Shown: positions 1 to 12,699, counted from the first letter of the stretch. The stretch is DNA of 64,000 nucleotides from Laguncularia racemosa (GCA_037954665.1 JBBMOL010000065.1:2914001-2978000), one strand, 5' to 3'. Notes: generated by a model from the sequence alone, not told the origin. Numbers and translations: made by a program.

Positions 1-54
1 GAAAAGATAAAGTGAGAATGAGAGTTGTTTAAAAATAGAAAATTGGACTTTTAT

Positions 55-930
55 TTAAGAAAATTCTAGGCAAAAACTTGCAAAGGCAATCATTGTTTAT
101 GAATATTTCATTTTAATAGTTGAGCATGAGTATTTTAGGGATTATATTAATAGCATTCAATCACTTTTTAATCATGTGAGTTGGACTACCATGAAAAAAG
201 AGATTATGAATATCTATAATGGGGAGAAAGAAAAATTGAAAGTGTTGTTGAAATGACTTAATTCTCAAGTTGTGGTAATAATAGATTTAGGGACATTAAA
301 TTAAAAAAGGGGTACATAATTGTTATAGTATATTTCATTGATTATAATTGGAGGTTTTAGAGTCAACTCTTAGAGTAAGATTTTTTATTAATATATCTTT
401 TCATTTTATTTAGTGAAAAATTATATTTTATTAACTATTTTTATATTTTTATGCAATTTTTTGTATGTTTTGACTCCTTGCATAAATGAGGTTCTCACCA
501 ATTGTTTGTTTAATTTATTAATGACATGGGGATTAGATAGAAAATTATCTACAATTATTGTAGATAATCGTTCTACAAATGATGTCATAATTACAACTTT
601 GACATTAAAGTTATGAAGATATGAGTTAATTTTTTAGAAAAAAAGTACTTTGTATGTATTATTGCGCACATATTTTAAACTTAATTGTGAAAGGGGATAT
701 GACCGTGATAGAAAGTGTGATTTAGAAGATCTATGATGGTATTGCATTTTGGTCAGCAACATAATCAAGAGTTGAAAAATTTAGAGAGGCATATAATCAG
801 TTAGATGTTTCATATAGTAGAAAGCTTAGCTTAGATTGCAAAATTTGATGGAACTTTACATATGACATATTGGTGATGGCCATTAGATATAAAGAAGTTT
901 TATGGAATTTAATATATGGATAGACATTAT
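55..930 (+). pseudogene. decayed hAT-family (Ac-like/RICESLEEPER-type) transposase
   Basis: Reading across several frames gives blocks that line up in order with plant hAT transposases: 'EHEYFRDYINSIQSLFNHVS', 'TTMKKEIMNIYNGEKEKLK', 'GYIIVIVYFIDYNWRF', then (413-616) 'DRKLSTIIVDNRSTND', then 'ILNLIVKDGM' style residues and 'KLSLDCK' followed by a W-N-T-Y block near 830-870. These correspond to the RNase H-like core of hAT transposases: the ITVDNASNND stretch and the SLDCKTRWNSTY stretch. Many stop codons and frameshifts interrupt it, so it cannot be functional. The N-terminal BED finger would lie left of the window; I do not see the C-terminal dimerisation region. Family assignment rests on recognised motif order; no search was run. 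Confidence 0.72.
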
Positions 931-3929
931 AAATGAAGGTTTATGCATTTTAACAATTGAAGCTTTTAACATACTTTATCAATACCTTCACTTTTGTATA
1001 AAACTTAGAACTATAAAATATAGGTTTGAACAATTTTGTATTTCCATAATACGCCTACACATCCATATTTTACCAATATTCACCCACTTAAGTCACTAAT
1101 GGAAATTACTATTTTTCAATTGCATAAGTTATCAACTAGTGTATGTATGTGGGAGATATATGTGTTGAAATTGGAAATTGCATGAAGTTACCCTCAAATT
1201 GGAAGTTGCACACAAAGTTTCGAGATTGTGTTTGAAATGATAAATATCATAATGATATAAATTCATGTATTACTTTTGATTAAAAAAAAAGTAAAATAAA
1301 AAAGTGTCAACCACTTTGATATTATAGAATTTATATTATCTTTACATCCATAATACTGGTGCATCGTCTATTAATATATATATATATATATATATATGAG
1401 AAAGAAAGAAAGATGTAAAGATAGATATTAGAGCAACAGAAGGTAGAGTATAAAATTAAACTATGAATATTAGAAATTCCAATCTTAGATGGGCTACAAG
1501 CTCAAATCCTCTAAACATGTTTACAAAACTAGCTCATTAAATGGATTTATGAAACAATTTTGGTATTGAATTCAAACTTGAATATATTTATAAATAAATA
1601 TAAATGGGTTTGTTTCATTTATTAATCATATTAATTTTTATTTATATAAACTTATTTATAATTATATCGTATCCAATGGGTTGGATTTCAAATCGTGAGC
1701 ATTATGTCAAAGTTTTTATTTTATAATGAAATTTAAGGGGTACATATGGGTTGGTTCTAGGTAAGGAAAGAAAGCTTTTGAGTTTTGACGTGTATAGGTA
1801 CTTATTGGGAAAAGGGATCCGACCTGGGCTCACCAAGGCACCAGCCATCGAAGTTCAAAATTTGGGCTCCTTAGATTCATGGCCTAGTCTTAGGCAGTAA
1901 CTTGGATGCTTTTTGTTTCTTCTTTTCACCACCAATTCTGGAATATGTGGTCGGATTCATCAATGGAAACATCACTTTATTCGCAGTGTGTTATACCAAA
2001 TTTGCAGTTTTTCTCAGTTGATATCAGAGAAAAGACTGCATAACAATTCCCACATAACTGAGGGTTAACCTGTTGAGCCTTTCTTAATCCTTTCTATCTT
2101 CAACATGGAGCTTGTAGACCCAGACAGGAATGCAAAAACTAAACTTGCCTAGTTTAACTGTTTAGTGTAATTAGTATTATAAAAAATATATGAAAAATGC
2201 ATAGTAGCCATCCCATAATAGTGACACTAGCTGTTGCTGCTCTTTAATAAGGATGGAACATGATCGAATTTCTTTTAGTATAAGATGAAAATGAAATATA
2301 TTTAATTAGCCCAAGAAAGAAAAAAGGAAAAATAACACAATAATATAAAACCTATCCTACTCTAGAGTCTAGGCATATTTTCCTAAGTGACCAAACGAAC
2401 AGAAACCAACCACCCTTTTGTCAGGCCACATTGTCTGTAAAAATCAACATTATTTATTTGAATATGTGAAGTTTTTTGTCCTTATTACAATGGACTTTTT
2501 CTCCAAATCACATCTTCCAAGAAATGGAAGGGTTTGTGTCTCTTAATGTTTTGAAATAAATCGAGGCAAACTTTCCAAATTTGGATTTTTTTTTCGAATA
2601 TTTTTTGAATAATTAAAGGTTGGGCTCAAATTTTAACCATCCTTTCTAATGGGATCTATATATTCCTAACATTTACTTAAAGTCATCAAATAAAATTAAA
2701 TACAGATTAATTGGCATAAATAAATCCAAAATTTAGATTTTTAATTTTTCTTTCACTTAAATGAAGACAAATATCATAAAAAGCTCCTATCCAAATAAAA
2801 TATTCATGCTTACTTATATAAGATATAATTTGCTTTTCTTTCTCAAATACCAAATTATCGGGAATATAAAAAGGAACTTATAATCTAAGAAAACCATAAA
2901 GGAAAAATAAACATGTGGAGAAATTTCTATTGATTTTTTTTTTTTTAAAGTTAGATGAAAAATTTTCATTTCATAAAATTGGCTTTGTATTTCATGATTT
3001 GAGTCTTGTAATTTAAAGTATTTTATATCCAAAAATATGACAAAAATGTCCATATTTTGATGGCTATAATCATAATATAGAAACAATGTAGCTTTCATCT
3101 CTTGGAATTCTATCACATAGAAGTGAAATTTTTAGAGACTTATGATTTTTATTTTCTTACAAAATATGGTTAAAAAGACTACGAGTGTTTCTTCTACTAC
3201 TTCATACTATAATTTTTGTATTTAAAATCACCATATATAAAACGTCAAATGAGAACTTAATAATATAGAATATGAGGAAATTGAATAGTACATGGTTTAA
3301 AGTAAGTTCCCATATATGTGCTAGCCATGGAAAAAGGTAAAGAAAAGCATGCCTTCCTTGTATTAAAGAGAAAAGAAAAACAAATGTGCATAAGCCAATG
3401 TCCACCCGTTTTACTCCAACATGACAGCTTTGCTCGCTGGATGACACCCATAAAAGAAAAGATATTCGAGTGGATGGATATTTCCATGATTGGGTCTTGG
3501 TGTAGTTACATCTTTCCAACAACCAACCTTATATATATATGAGTAATTGTTGTCAACCACATAGAATGATTTAGACAGTGCTCTGGATTTAAATATGTAG
3601 TCAGAGATTTTCTGGGTCTTATTAACTTTAGTAATCAATGTGTCCTGAATATTTTAATCGAGGAGAGTTTTCTTGTCAAAAGCTAGAAGCATCTTCCACC
3701 TTTATAGCATCATAAGTATAACATGTTATGGACACCACTGATTTTGTTTCAGCCCTTAAACGTAACAATCGAGTATGACAATCCATGTCGTCTTTGTGTC
3801 TAAAGTACGTATCCTCCATTAAAGAGAGCAAGTGGCAACAGTTCCTGTCATAAAATGAGATGTCTTGCTTAGAGTTCAACAAACAATTCGGATGATGAGC
3901 TTTCTGAGCCTAGCTATTATGGTAAAGAT
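931..3929. other. gene-poor AT-rich spacer
   Basis: No gene can be supported. ORFs of 60-110 codons on both strands around 2814-3640 overlap one another in different frames and match no family I know. There is a (TA)n tract at 1373-1397. A locally less AT-rich patch lies at about 1740-2120 with no recognisable coding content. Confidence 0.6.
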
Positions 3930-4275
3930 TGTAGACAAGCGTAATCCTCACACCGGCCACTTTGTTAAGAACTTGATTTGGATTTTTCATTATGGATCAT
4001 AAGAATACATATAAGAAATAAACAAGGAATAGAGAGATAATACGACATATAAAATCTAATGTGGAATATCCTTAACAGCTAGGATGAAAAAAAAAAAAAA
4101 CATGAACATGACTACAAGTGATTCACTAACATAACATCATCATGGTACAATGGTTCTCACAATCAAGGCAGAGCAACGTTCTTATAATTGAGTTATTTAA
4201 GATTTACATGACTCTCACACTCTCCCAATATACTATTAATCCTTTATAGAGTTACATAGGTTTTAAATCCGAAGA
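3930..4275. repeat. left copy of an old ~300-bp direct repeat
   Basis: This stretch aligns in direct orientation with 8404-8717, sharing an ordered series of blocks: TTAAGAACTTGATTTGG against TTAAGGATTCGATTTGA, a GGATCATAAGAATACATATAAG-type block, 'CAATGGTTCTCACAATC' against 'CAATAGTTCTCACAATC', and 'TACATGACTCTCACA' against 'TACATGGCTCTCACA'. Divergence is substantial. The two copies are about 550 bp apart once the nested copia element is removed, so they could be LTRs of a short non-autonomous (TRIM-like) element. I see no clean TG...CA ends. Confidence 0.55.
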
Positions 4276-4334
4276 TTCACCTAAGAAAATACTTCGACAT
4301 TAAGGAATACATACAAAATATAAAATATCAAAGC

Positions 4335-4339
4335 CTGTG
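4335..4339. repeat. 5-bp target-site duplication of the copia element (CTGTG)
   Basis: CTGTG directly precedes the left LTR and the same five bases follow the right LTR at 8167-8171. A 5-bp duplication is standard for Ty1/copia integration and fixes both ends of the element. Confidence 0.88.
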
Positions 4340-4560
4340 TGACAATTAACAAACCATGGGATCAAGAAGGCTCTTTTCTCTTCTGCCCTTTTTCCATAGC
4401 TCACGTGAAACATATACAGCAAGAGGATATGTTTTCCAAGCAACCAAATTCTACAAACTAGGAAAACAAATCCTTTTCTACCGAAAAATAAAATACAAGA
4501 TATACATGCCATATTTACATACCATATTTACAGAACAAATCCCACACAATTATCTCAATA
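4340..4560 (-). repeat. copia 3' LTR
   Basis: 221 bp, closely matching the 7935-8166 copy. On the plus strand it runs from TGACAATTAACAAACC to ATTATCTCAATA; on the element's own strand it starts TATTGAGATAA and ends TTAATTGTCA. The near-identity of the two LTRs indicates a fairly recent insertion. This copy lacks an 11-bp stretch (a repeated CCATATTTTTT-like unit) present in the other. Confidence 0.92.
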
Positions 4561-4576
4561 CCTCCCCTCAAGTTGG
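4561..4576 (-). other. copia polypurine tract
   Basis: On the minus strand the sequence AACTTGAGGGGAGG abuts the start of the 3' LTR, the expected place for the plus-strand primer of reverse transcription. Confidence 0.75.
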
Positions 4577-4819
4577 AGCATGGAGATCACAAATGCCCAA
4601 CTTGCATAAGAGCATATCATACTCGCGTTTCCCTAATGTTTTGGTAAAAATATTAGCAAGTTGTCTTGTTGTAGGAACAAAAGTAGGATAGATCGTCCCA
4701 TCAAGCAATGCATCCCAAATGAAGTGACAATCCACTTCGATGTGTTTGGTGCGCTCATGAAATACCGGGTTTTGAGAGATATGAAGAGCAGCCTGACTAT
4801 CACAAAATAGCGTTGCCGG

Positions 4820-5362
4820 CTACGTATAAATTACACCAAGATCAGATAAAACACTCTTCAACCACTTAACTTCACAAGTGGTCATGGCCATTGAACGGTA
4901 TTTTGCTTCGGCAGAAGATCGAGACACAATATCCTGTTTCTTTATCTTCAATGAGAAGGGAGACAATCCTAAAAACACCAACCATCTAATAAGAGAGCGA
5001 CGAGTCAATGGACATCCCGTCCAGTCCGCGTCACACCAACCAGTCAAAGTAAGATCGCCCTTACTATGCAATAAAATACCTTGACCTGATTTGGATTTGA
5101 GATACCGAACAATGCGTAATGTTGCATCCCAGTGATTTTTCCATAGCTGCTGCATAAATTGAGACAAGACATGTACACAATAAGACAATTTTGGCCTAGT
5201 AAAACACAAATAAATCAATCGGCTAATAAGACGTCAATAAGGCTCGGGATTATTCAACAAATTGCTGGTTGACAGCGCTAATCGATGGTTTTGCTCCATC
5301 GGAACCCCCATGGGCTTTGCCCGTATCAAACCTGCTTCTGAAATAATATCCAAGGCATATTT
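4820..5362 (-). pseudogene. copia RNase H and RT C-terminal region
   Basis: After the stop at the end of the YVDD block, reading continues in the same sense through a 'KYALDII' stretch to another stop near 5234, then an open stretch 5218-4820. The latter contains 'IVRYLKSKSGQGI', 'GWCDADWTGCPLTRRSL' and 'VSRSSAEAKYRSMA', the classical copia RNase H motifs (catalytic D of ADW and the E of the SSAEAEY motif; here the E-Y pair reads K-Y). Both interrupting stops are TGA where relatives have arginine, consistent with CGA to TGA decay. Confidence 0.85.
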
Positions 5363-7356
5363 TCACTGACACAAGAAAAACCCTTCGGGACCATGAGCCA
5401 CTTCCATCTCAAGAAAATATTTGAGAACACCCAAATCTTTCATATAAAAACAAGTGCTCAAGTAATCCTTAAACTTCTGAATTACTACACTATCATTCCC
5501 AGAAACAATCAGGTCATCAACATAAACCAAGATGTTAAGTCGTACCTCTCCTGTTGCAAAGTAAATAAAGAGTAGTCCGCATAGGATTGTGTGAAACCAT
5601 AGATTTTTAAAGCAACAGACAATTTTGCGAACCAACACCGAGGAGCTTGTTTAAGCCCGTACAAGGACTTCTGTAATTTGCACACCTTATCTCTTCTTGC
5701 AACTCTAAAACCAGGGGGTAACTTCATATACACATCCTCTTGTAGATCTCCATGTAGGAATGCATTGTGGACATCCATCTGGTGAACTTCCCAGTTCTTG
5801 GCTGCAGCGACAGCCAAGAAAACACGAATAGTAACCATCTTTGCTACAAGGGCAAATGTTTCTGTATAGTCTACTCCTTCCTCTTGGTGATTTCCAAATA
5901 TAACCAAACACACCTTATAGCGTTCCACCGTACCATCAAACCGATATTTGACTTTGTATACCCATTTACAACCCAAGGCCTTCTTATTAGGTGGTAGATC
6001 AGTAATACAGCATGTGTCATTGTTTTCGAGTGCATCAATTTCTTGCTGCATCGCAATCCTCCATTTTTCATGTTGAACAGCTTGAGAGTAACTAATAGGT
6101 TCCTGTTCACCATGTAAAGCTGCAAGGAAAGCTTTATGTCGCAAAGAAAATCTATCACAATTCACATAGTGTGCAATGGGATAGGGGTTACATGAGGTAT
6201 GCTGTGTTGCGGGTTTCGGTAGGGATGGACTCACTTTGCGAACTGTATGGGTAACAAAGTCTCGTAGCAGTACTGAAGTTTTACGATTCCGGTGACCATG
6301 TCTCAACAATTCTTCATCACTAGAAACATCATTTTCATCACTACCATCTTCAATTGTAGAAGAAGAAGTCTCGGTAGAAGGGAGAGACGGTAATGCTGCT
6401 GTCCTATCACTTTGCTCAATTGGCATAGTTTCAACATTGGGAGAAATGGTTGCAGTTTCTTGATCACAGGGTCTAAAAGAAGAGTTGTCGTCATCTACAA
6501 TCTCCCTTCTTTCGGTCAGACCCCCTTGGACACCAAATGCATCATCAATGAGATCTACATCCCATGTAAACGTAGATTCTACAGGATTTTGTGATGGAGA
6601 CAGTGTTTGAAAGGGAAACTCGTTCTCAAAAATTTTTACGTCTTTAGACACAAAAAGAACATGTTTTTCAAGATCATATAATCGCCACCCTTTCTTTCCA
6701 TATGGATAGCCCATGAAAACGCATTTCTGACTTCTACTCTCAAATTTATCTCCCAACCGTGTTTGCTTGTGGGCATAGCACAGAGACCCAAAAACTTTCA
6801 AGTGATCATAATTTGGGGTTTGTCCATACAACACATGATAAGGTGTCTTTCCTTCTAAAACACTAGAAGGTGTTCTAGTAATCAAATATCTTGCGGTTAA
6901 CACACATTCTCCCCAAAAATCAATGGGCAAGTGTTCTTGGAAACGCAAGGCTCTAACTACATTGAGAATATGTTGGTGTTTTCTCTCGACCCGTCCATTT
7001 TGTTGTGGGGTACCAGTGCACGAAGTTTGAAAAATAACACCCTTTTCACAAAAATAATTTGTCAACTTTTGAAACTCCGTTCCACTGTCACTTCTCACAA
7101 TTTTAACTCTTTTATTAAATTGTGTTTTTACCAGAGCAAAGAAGTTCCTTAGAGTTTGAGTTACCTCAGTTTTGTCAATCAATAGAAATATCCAAACAGC
7201 ATGGGAAAAATCATTTACCACAGTAAAAAAATATGAAGCACCGCATGAGGACAAAATCCAGTAAGGACCCCATAAATCACAATGTATAAGTTCAAATATA
7301 TCAGAAGCACGATGATGACTAACAGGAAATGGATCTCTAGATTGTTTTGCTCGCAA
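5363..7356 (-). pseudogene. copia integrase and reverse transcriptase
   Basis: A long open frame (7356-5509, about 615 codons) holds the integrase core with its three acidic positions in 'HCDLWGP', 'VRSDSGTEF' and 'QNGRVERKH', then the copia-specific C-terminal region ('KVFGSLCYAH', 'KCVFMGYPYGKKGW'). The reverse transcriptase follows ('WVYKVKYRFDGTVERYK', 'VHQMDVHNAFLHGDL', 'SLYGLKQAPR'). The frame is lost between about 5575 and 5545; the catalytic 'LVYVDDLIVSGND' is in the next frame (5638-5363). One small indel therefore separates the palm motif from the rest of the RT. A stop at 7366-7368 separates this frame from the upstream protease/GAG-pre-integrase part, just before the zinc-binding 'CDIC'. 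Confidence 0.92.
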
Positions 7357-7368
7357 ACAAATATCACA

Positions 7369-7880
7369 TCATTTATTCTTGCTATCATTATCTTTATTAT
7401 GACTCGCGCTAGGCACTAACTTGGTCACTTTCAATGACGGACGTCCCAACCGCTGATGCCATATCTCCAAACTCCCTTTATTTTCAATCTTCATTGCTCG
7501 AACTCGTGGCACTCCCTTATAGTAGTAGAGTCCATCCCGTCTTTCACCCGCACCAATCAGCATCTTCGAAGTGGGGTCTTGCATTACACATATGGAATTG
7601 GTGAAATAGACAATACATTTAGATGAATCAACAAGTTGCGACACCGAAATTAAATTGCATTCTAGTCTAGGAATAAAGAGAACATTCGTGATACATAAAT
7701 CTCCATCAAGAACAAGCTGTCCTTCCTTCGTTGCCATAGAGCCGTTCTCACAGACTGTGCCCATTCATCATAGTTTTCTCCTCTCAACTGTACTTGAGAG
7801 ATCACCAATCCTGAATTATCTAACAAGGTAATATCATAAGGAGAGATTATTTTCCTTTGAGGAAGCATTTCTTCCTTAAC
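7369..7880 (-). pseudogene. copia gag stub fused out of frame to protease end and GAG-pre-integrase
   Basis: From about 7880 the minus strand codes the start of gag ('SPYDITLLDNSGLVISQV', 'GENYDEWAQSVRTA'). Near 7745 this gag frame meets, out of frame, the C-terminal end of the protease ('ATKEGQLVLDGDLCITNVL', 'CNLISVSQL') and then the GAG-pre-integrase domain ('WHQRLGRPSL'). Everything normally between them, including the rest of gag with its CCHC knuckle and the catalytic DSGA of the protease, is absent. The element could not make its own capsid. Confidence 0.86.
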
Positions 7881-7920
7881 CTCACTTGTTTGTGATCTAA
7901 CCATTAGTTTGTGTCTACAA

Positions 7921-7934
7921 TGGCTCTGATACCA
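7921..7934 (-). other. copia primer binding site (initiator Met-tRNA)
   Basis: On the minus strand TGGTATCAGAGCCA directly follows the 5' LTR. This is the standard plant copia PBS, complementary to the 3' end of initiator methionine tRNA. Confidence 0.93.
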
Positions 7935-8166
7935 TGACAATTAACAAACCATGGGATCAAGAAGGCTCTTTTCTCCTCTGCCCTTTTTCCATAGCTCACG
8001 TGAAACACATACAGCAGAAGGATATTTTTTCCATATTTTTTCCAAGCAACCAAATCCTACAAACTAGGAAAACAAATCTTCTTCTACCAAAAAATAAAAT
8101 ACAAGATATACATGTCATATTTACATACCTTATTTACAGAACAAATTCCACACAATTATCTCAATA
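7935..8166 (-). repeat. copia 5' LTR
   Basis: 232 bp; pairs with 4340-4560 and is followed on the plus strand by the CTGTG duplication at 8167-8171. It carries an extra 11-bp unit near 8025-8040 compared with the other LTR. Confidence 0.92.
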
Positions 8167-8403
8167 CTGTGTAATATCCTAACCAACTATAAACCTACCA
8201 TGGATGACTATGGCTTTATGTCGAATGACCATGTATATAGCCAATAGTTGACTATCCCTTGTGGCAATTGGTTGCTCCTATGCATCCTGTGTTTCCAATT
8301 TAATACTTTTTGCTCACTATGGCTCCAACCTCGTTTTGCCAAATTTAGTCCTTGCCAACCTTTGCTTTCTCAACCTTTACCTTAATACAAGTTTGTTGAG
8401 ACA

Positions 8404-8717
8404 CGTGTAACCTTGACACCATTTTATTAAGGATTCGATTTGAATTTTTTATTATAGATTAGAGAACGCACATAAGATATAAATAAGTATTAAAAAGAGT
8501 ATTGTGTACAAGACTTAAAATGAAAACCCCCTAAAAACCTAACTCAATAAAGCATAGTTAACAATACACATGACTCATTGGTGTAAAAGTAATGTTATGA
8601 TGCAATAGTTCTCACAATCTCTTTAGAGGACACTCTCACAACTAATTTCTTAAGGATATACATGGCTCTCACAACACTATAACAACATATACATAGAATT
8701 GCAAATGTCCTAAATCT
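8404..8717. repeat. right copy of the old ~300-bp direct repeat
   Basis: See the copy at 3930-4275. Between the copia element and this repeat (8172-8403) lies single-copy-looking AT-rich sequence without coding content. The arrangement repeat - short spacer - repeat suggests an old LTR-bearing element into which copia later jumped. Confidence 0.52.
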
Positions 8718-11700
8718 TTATGGTCAATGGAAAAAAAAAAAACTTAGGTATAGGGAAAAGAAAATAGAAAACTACTCAAGCCTCTACCCAACATCTAAAT
8801 TGGCCATGGCTTGTCACAATCGACTATGTACACTTGATGCTTAGATAGCCCCTCGAGGGCAACCTTATCTTTGCATATCCACTTTGCCTTTTTGTCCATT
8901 CTTTTATCTATCCATACTTAAAAACCTATGTATCATGTAAATTCAAAATATAAACTCAATACTAATCAATGAACACATGTAACATAAGTAAATATACATT
9001 AAGAATAAAGAAAATTCGGACACAAACTTATGTGAAAAAAACACTAAATTAAGGAATAAAAAATATTATAGGGAAGACTAAATAAACCCACTATAATATA
9101 ACAACATAATTATAAAGTACATCTCACAATTATAAGCACTATTGTTACAATCAAGTTCTATATTGCTCTCCAAATTCAACAATACACGAAACTAACACAT
9201 GTATAGAGTTTTTTTCTTTATAAGTAACACATACGTAGAGTTGCACAAGCTAAATTAGAGTTTTTTTCTTTTTCTTTTTATGTAACATAAATGTAGAGTT
9301 GCACATGCTAGATCCTATTTATCTTTGATATTTAGTAACTATAGATAAGCAAATTACCATAAAAGGAGTGATATGCATGAGTTAGCCCCCAACCTGGGCA
9401 TCTCGTCGGCTAACTTACCCCAATCGGTCCTCAAACTTTTACCTCTTAGCCCATCAAGTTGGCTCGAAATTTTTTTGGTTTTCAAACATTATTTTCCAAT
9501 TGTGTAAATTCATAAGAAACGTCAACAACATTTAAGAAGATTTTAGAATATCCATAACACATCTCAAAATTTTCTATTTGTACTAAAATTCCCATCAGTC
9601 AGGATTTTATCTTGATAACCCAACTTAAATCGAGATTGAAAACAATAAGACATCACTAATCCAAATAAAACAAGAATGGATAAATTCCTTGAATAGACTA
9701 ATCGTATGTAAGATTTTTAAATTCTATATAATTCGACATTGATATGGAAATATGGTATTTTTTGGATTTTTCCTTTTTATCCATCTTTGATCCGGTTAAA
9801 ATTCGGTGTTTGGTAAAACTTTTCATTTATGTTTCTAATATCATGCTTTTCATTGGCAGAAATATGACTTCACTTGATAAATTGCTTGACTTGCTCTAGA
9901 TCTAATTGTATTTTACATAATTAATTATTATATCACATGTTATAGTTAATGAAAAATAAATGAACTAAAGTTAATATAATATATAACTATATAATTAAAA
10001 GGCATTAAAATTGGAAAGGTACCGTCGGAACAGCCATGTTTTGCGACTCACGACCACTTATCACCACCAATAATTGCCTGTTTAACACCATTGACCTTAT
10101 TTAAATTTATTTATTTTAGTTAAAATTATATTGTTTTGATAGGGAATAACAAGGCTCATCGTCTAATTTTATCCCTTGCTTCCTAAGTTTTAAAGGGTTG
10201 GTATATAACTCATATTTATTTCATATATTTTTGCTAAATGTAAAGTATTGTAAAATAAACGTTTTATTTGTAATCTATTTTGATTCCGGAGACCCATTAA
10301 ATAAATGCTGAGACCTAGTTTTCATATGCTAGAAATTGGCCCGTTATACCATTTAAATATTAGTAATTATTTTCTCAATTCTAAATTTGCATAGGCAAAA
10401 TAGAATAGAAAGGGATAATAAAAATTATTTTTTAAAAATAATTTTTATCGGTAATAAATTAAAAATTTATATATCATTCTTTAATTTATATAGATTTTTA
10501 TTATTAAAATATTTATATCGATATAAACTTCATCTCATTAAATGAATTATTAAATTAAGAATATAACTAAAAATACTCTTAGAAATCGTTAATTTGTCCA
10601 ACTTTAAGGTTTGAATTCTAAAATTTTCAATTTATCCGATGTGCCAAAAGCCAGAAATCAAGTTCTTTTATCAATATAGTTATCGAGATTATCCACGTAT
10701 CATCTTTTATTATTTTTCATGCTGCATTCCCCGTATCAGCCAAACCAGAAAACACAAAGTCTTGTATTAGAGTAATTAAATTTACAACCGAAAAACGTAT
10801 AAATAAATGAAAAAGAAGAAGTTATATTGTACCTTAGAATAAACTGTCTGATATAATAATCACAGCAAAAAAAGAGATTTGATCTAAAAGTTCAGAACTT
10901 ACGACAAATCCCATGAAACATTAAACTTAATATGAGCTGTCTTTCGTTATGGAGCTTTTTCAATTGGGGTGTGAATCTGTCGTGTGAACATAACTCCAAG
11001 AAGACAAGTCTCTCTTTGGAGGAGGAGGAGGAGGAGGAAGGGGTGGGGGCCTGTTCCTGCACCCTAACGATTTACCACCACGTGCAGCTTGCTGTACGAT
11101 TGAGACAACTACTAATTCACTGTGTTTGACGAATGGTGATTTGACACCATTATTTTTCTCCACATAAATTGCTCAAAACATCATGTAAATGACGCATATG
11201 CATGTGTTCTTTTGTTTTTCTCTTTTCTTTTTTGGCCAACACACATATGCATATGTTCAAGTACTTGAATATTGTCTCTTTCATCTCTTTTCCATTGCAC
11301 TGTGACTGGGTGTCCATCATGCTAAAGAAACTAACATTTAACTTTCACCCACATCATAAGATTCCTTAGAGATTGAATTATAGAAAATATATCTATGTTT
11401 TCATATATTTTGTACAAATCTGTGCTTCTCCATCATGTAGAAAACTCTAATATGATGATAAAAGTAAGTATATAGAATGTATGTGGAAAAAACAAGAAAC
11501 CCCAAAAACTCTTTCATCTTTTATTTCTTTAGTCCTGACGTTTTTGAGATTTGGCCTTAACCCTATAATTATATACTATCAATTATTGGTGGGTTTTCTA
11601 TGATTAACATGATTAACTGTAAATTTTCTACCTTCTACATAGAACTTCACCTTGACTTGAAGATGATGCTTTAACTCGGTATTATCACATTTATTTTAAT

Positions 11701-12170
11701 AAAATAAAGAGCAGGTGATGATACTCAATCACTTTTTGACTCTGCAGCATTTTCTCAATTGGGTTTCAACACCGACGTACCATGGACTTCCTTGCAAAAC
11801 AAGAAAATTTTTCATGCAAGTTAGAAGGGTAACACTTCACAGAATGGCACGACTTTAAATAAAAATAAATAAATAATGAAAAAGCTATTCTCTTGTCTTA
11901 GTAAGAGAAGGAAGCGTCAGGGAAGTTACATTAGTGTGAAACATTACATTATTTAAGGAATTCTAAATGTTTGTAGTGAAGCAAAACAAGGTTGTTCTAG
12001 TATGTCGTGAATTCTTATCCAAAACTTCTATTATTTAATAATTCTATGTGTACTGCTACAAACATGTAGAGTATATGATTAATTTAATAACAAAAAATTT
12101 CCTAAGGGGAATCAAAGCAAGTTACCATGATAAAGAGAACATTATATGAGACTAACCCACTTAAAAAAAA
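8718..12170. other. gene-poor AT-rich region
   Basis: No coding region recognised. A GGAGGAGGAGG run near 11020-11040 generates short opposite-strand ORFs (10932-11163) that are low-complexity artefacts. Confidence 0.55.
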
Positions 12171-12699
12171 AATGAAATCTAGACACTTATGTTATTACAA
12201 GAAAAAAAAAAAAAAGAACATTTGAGTTGTACATAATTGCGGTTTATAAATTGTAGTTGCATTGTCACTCTATAATGGCAATTTTAATTATGGTAAGCAC
12301 ATATAGTAGCAATTTCTATTCAATTATACAATAGCTTGTACGTTGCAAAAAGTATCGTATTATCACAATATAGCTAAACATTTTGAAATCGCTTATAAAG
12401 TAGAAGTCATTCATAGCATGGGGAATGATATAGTAGTGTGATACCATTTTGTAGTAAATTTTTATATTACATATATAAGAGAAAGTGTTTTCAATATAAA
12501 AGCTATTTGGGACACTAAGGGGGAAAAATTGCTGTAATAAATTAAGAGCCACAATAGTAACAAGCCACCACACTAATGTACAGTTTCTATTGTTATTTTT
12601 GTTTTCTTATGGTTCGTATTGGACTCTATATTACATGTATGGGAAAGTTTTACTTTGTCTATGGTAAGCTAAGAGCACACCAAAATATTTTTTTTCAGG

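Larger units (their letters stand above)
4340..8166 (-). mobile_element. Ty1/copia LTR retrotransposon, internally deleted
   Basis: The element is read on the minus strand: 5' LTR 7935-8166, PBS 7921-7934, coding remains 7880-4820, PPT about 4561-4576, 3' LTR 4340-4560, flanked by CTGTG duplications. At 3.8 kb it is short for copia (usually 4.5-5.5 kb) because most of gag and the catalytic part of the protease are missing. The domain order protease remnant, GAG-pre-integrase, integrase, reverse transcriptase, RNase H is that of copia, not gypsy. Three in-frame stops and at least one frameshift make it non-autonomous. It is inserted between two copies of an older direct repeat. Confidence 0.93.

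Noticed and set aside
3202..3638. Four overlapping ORFs of 74-106 codons on both strands
   Set aside because: Mutually overlapping frames without family similarity; cannot all be real and none stands out.
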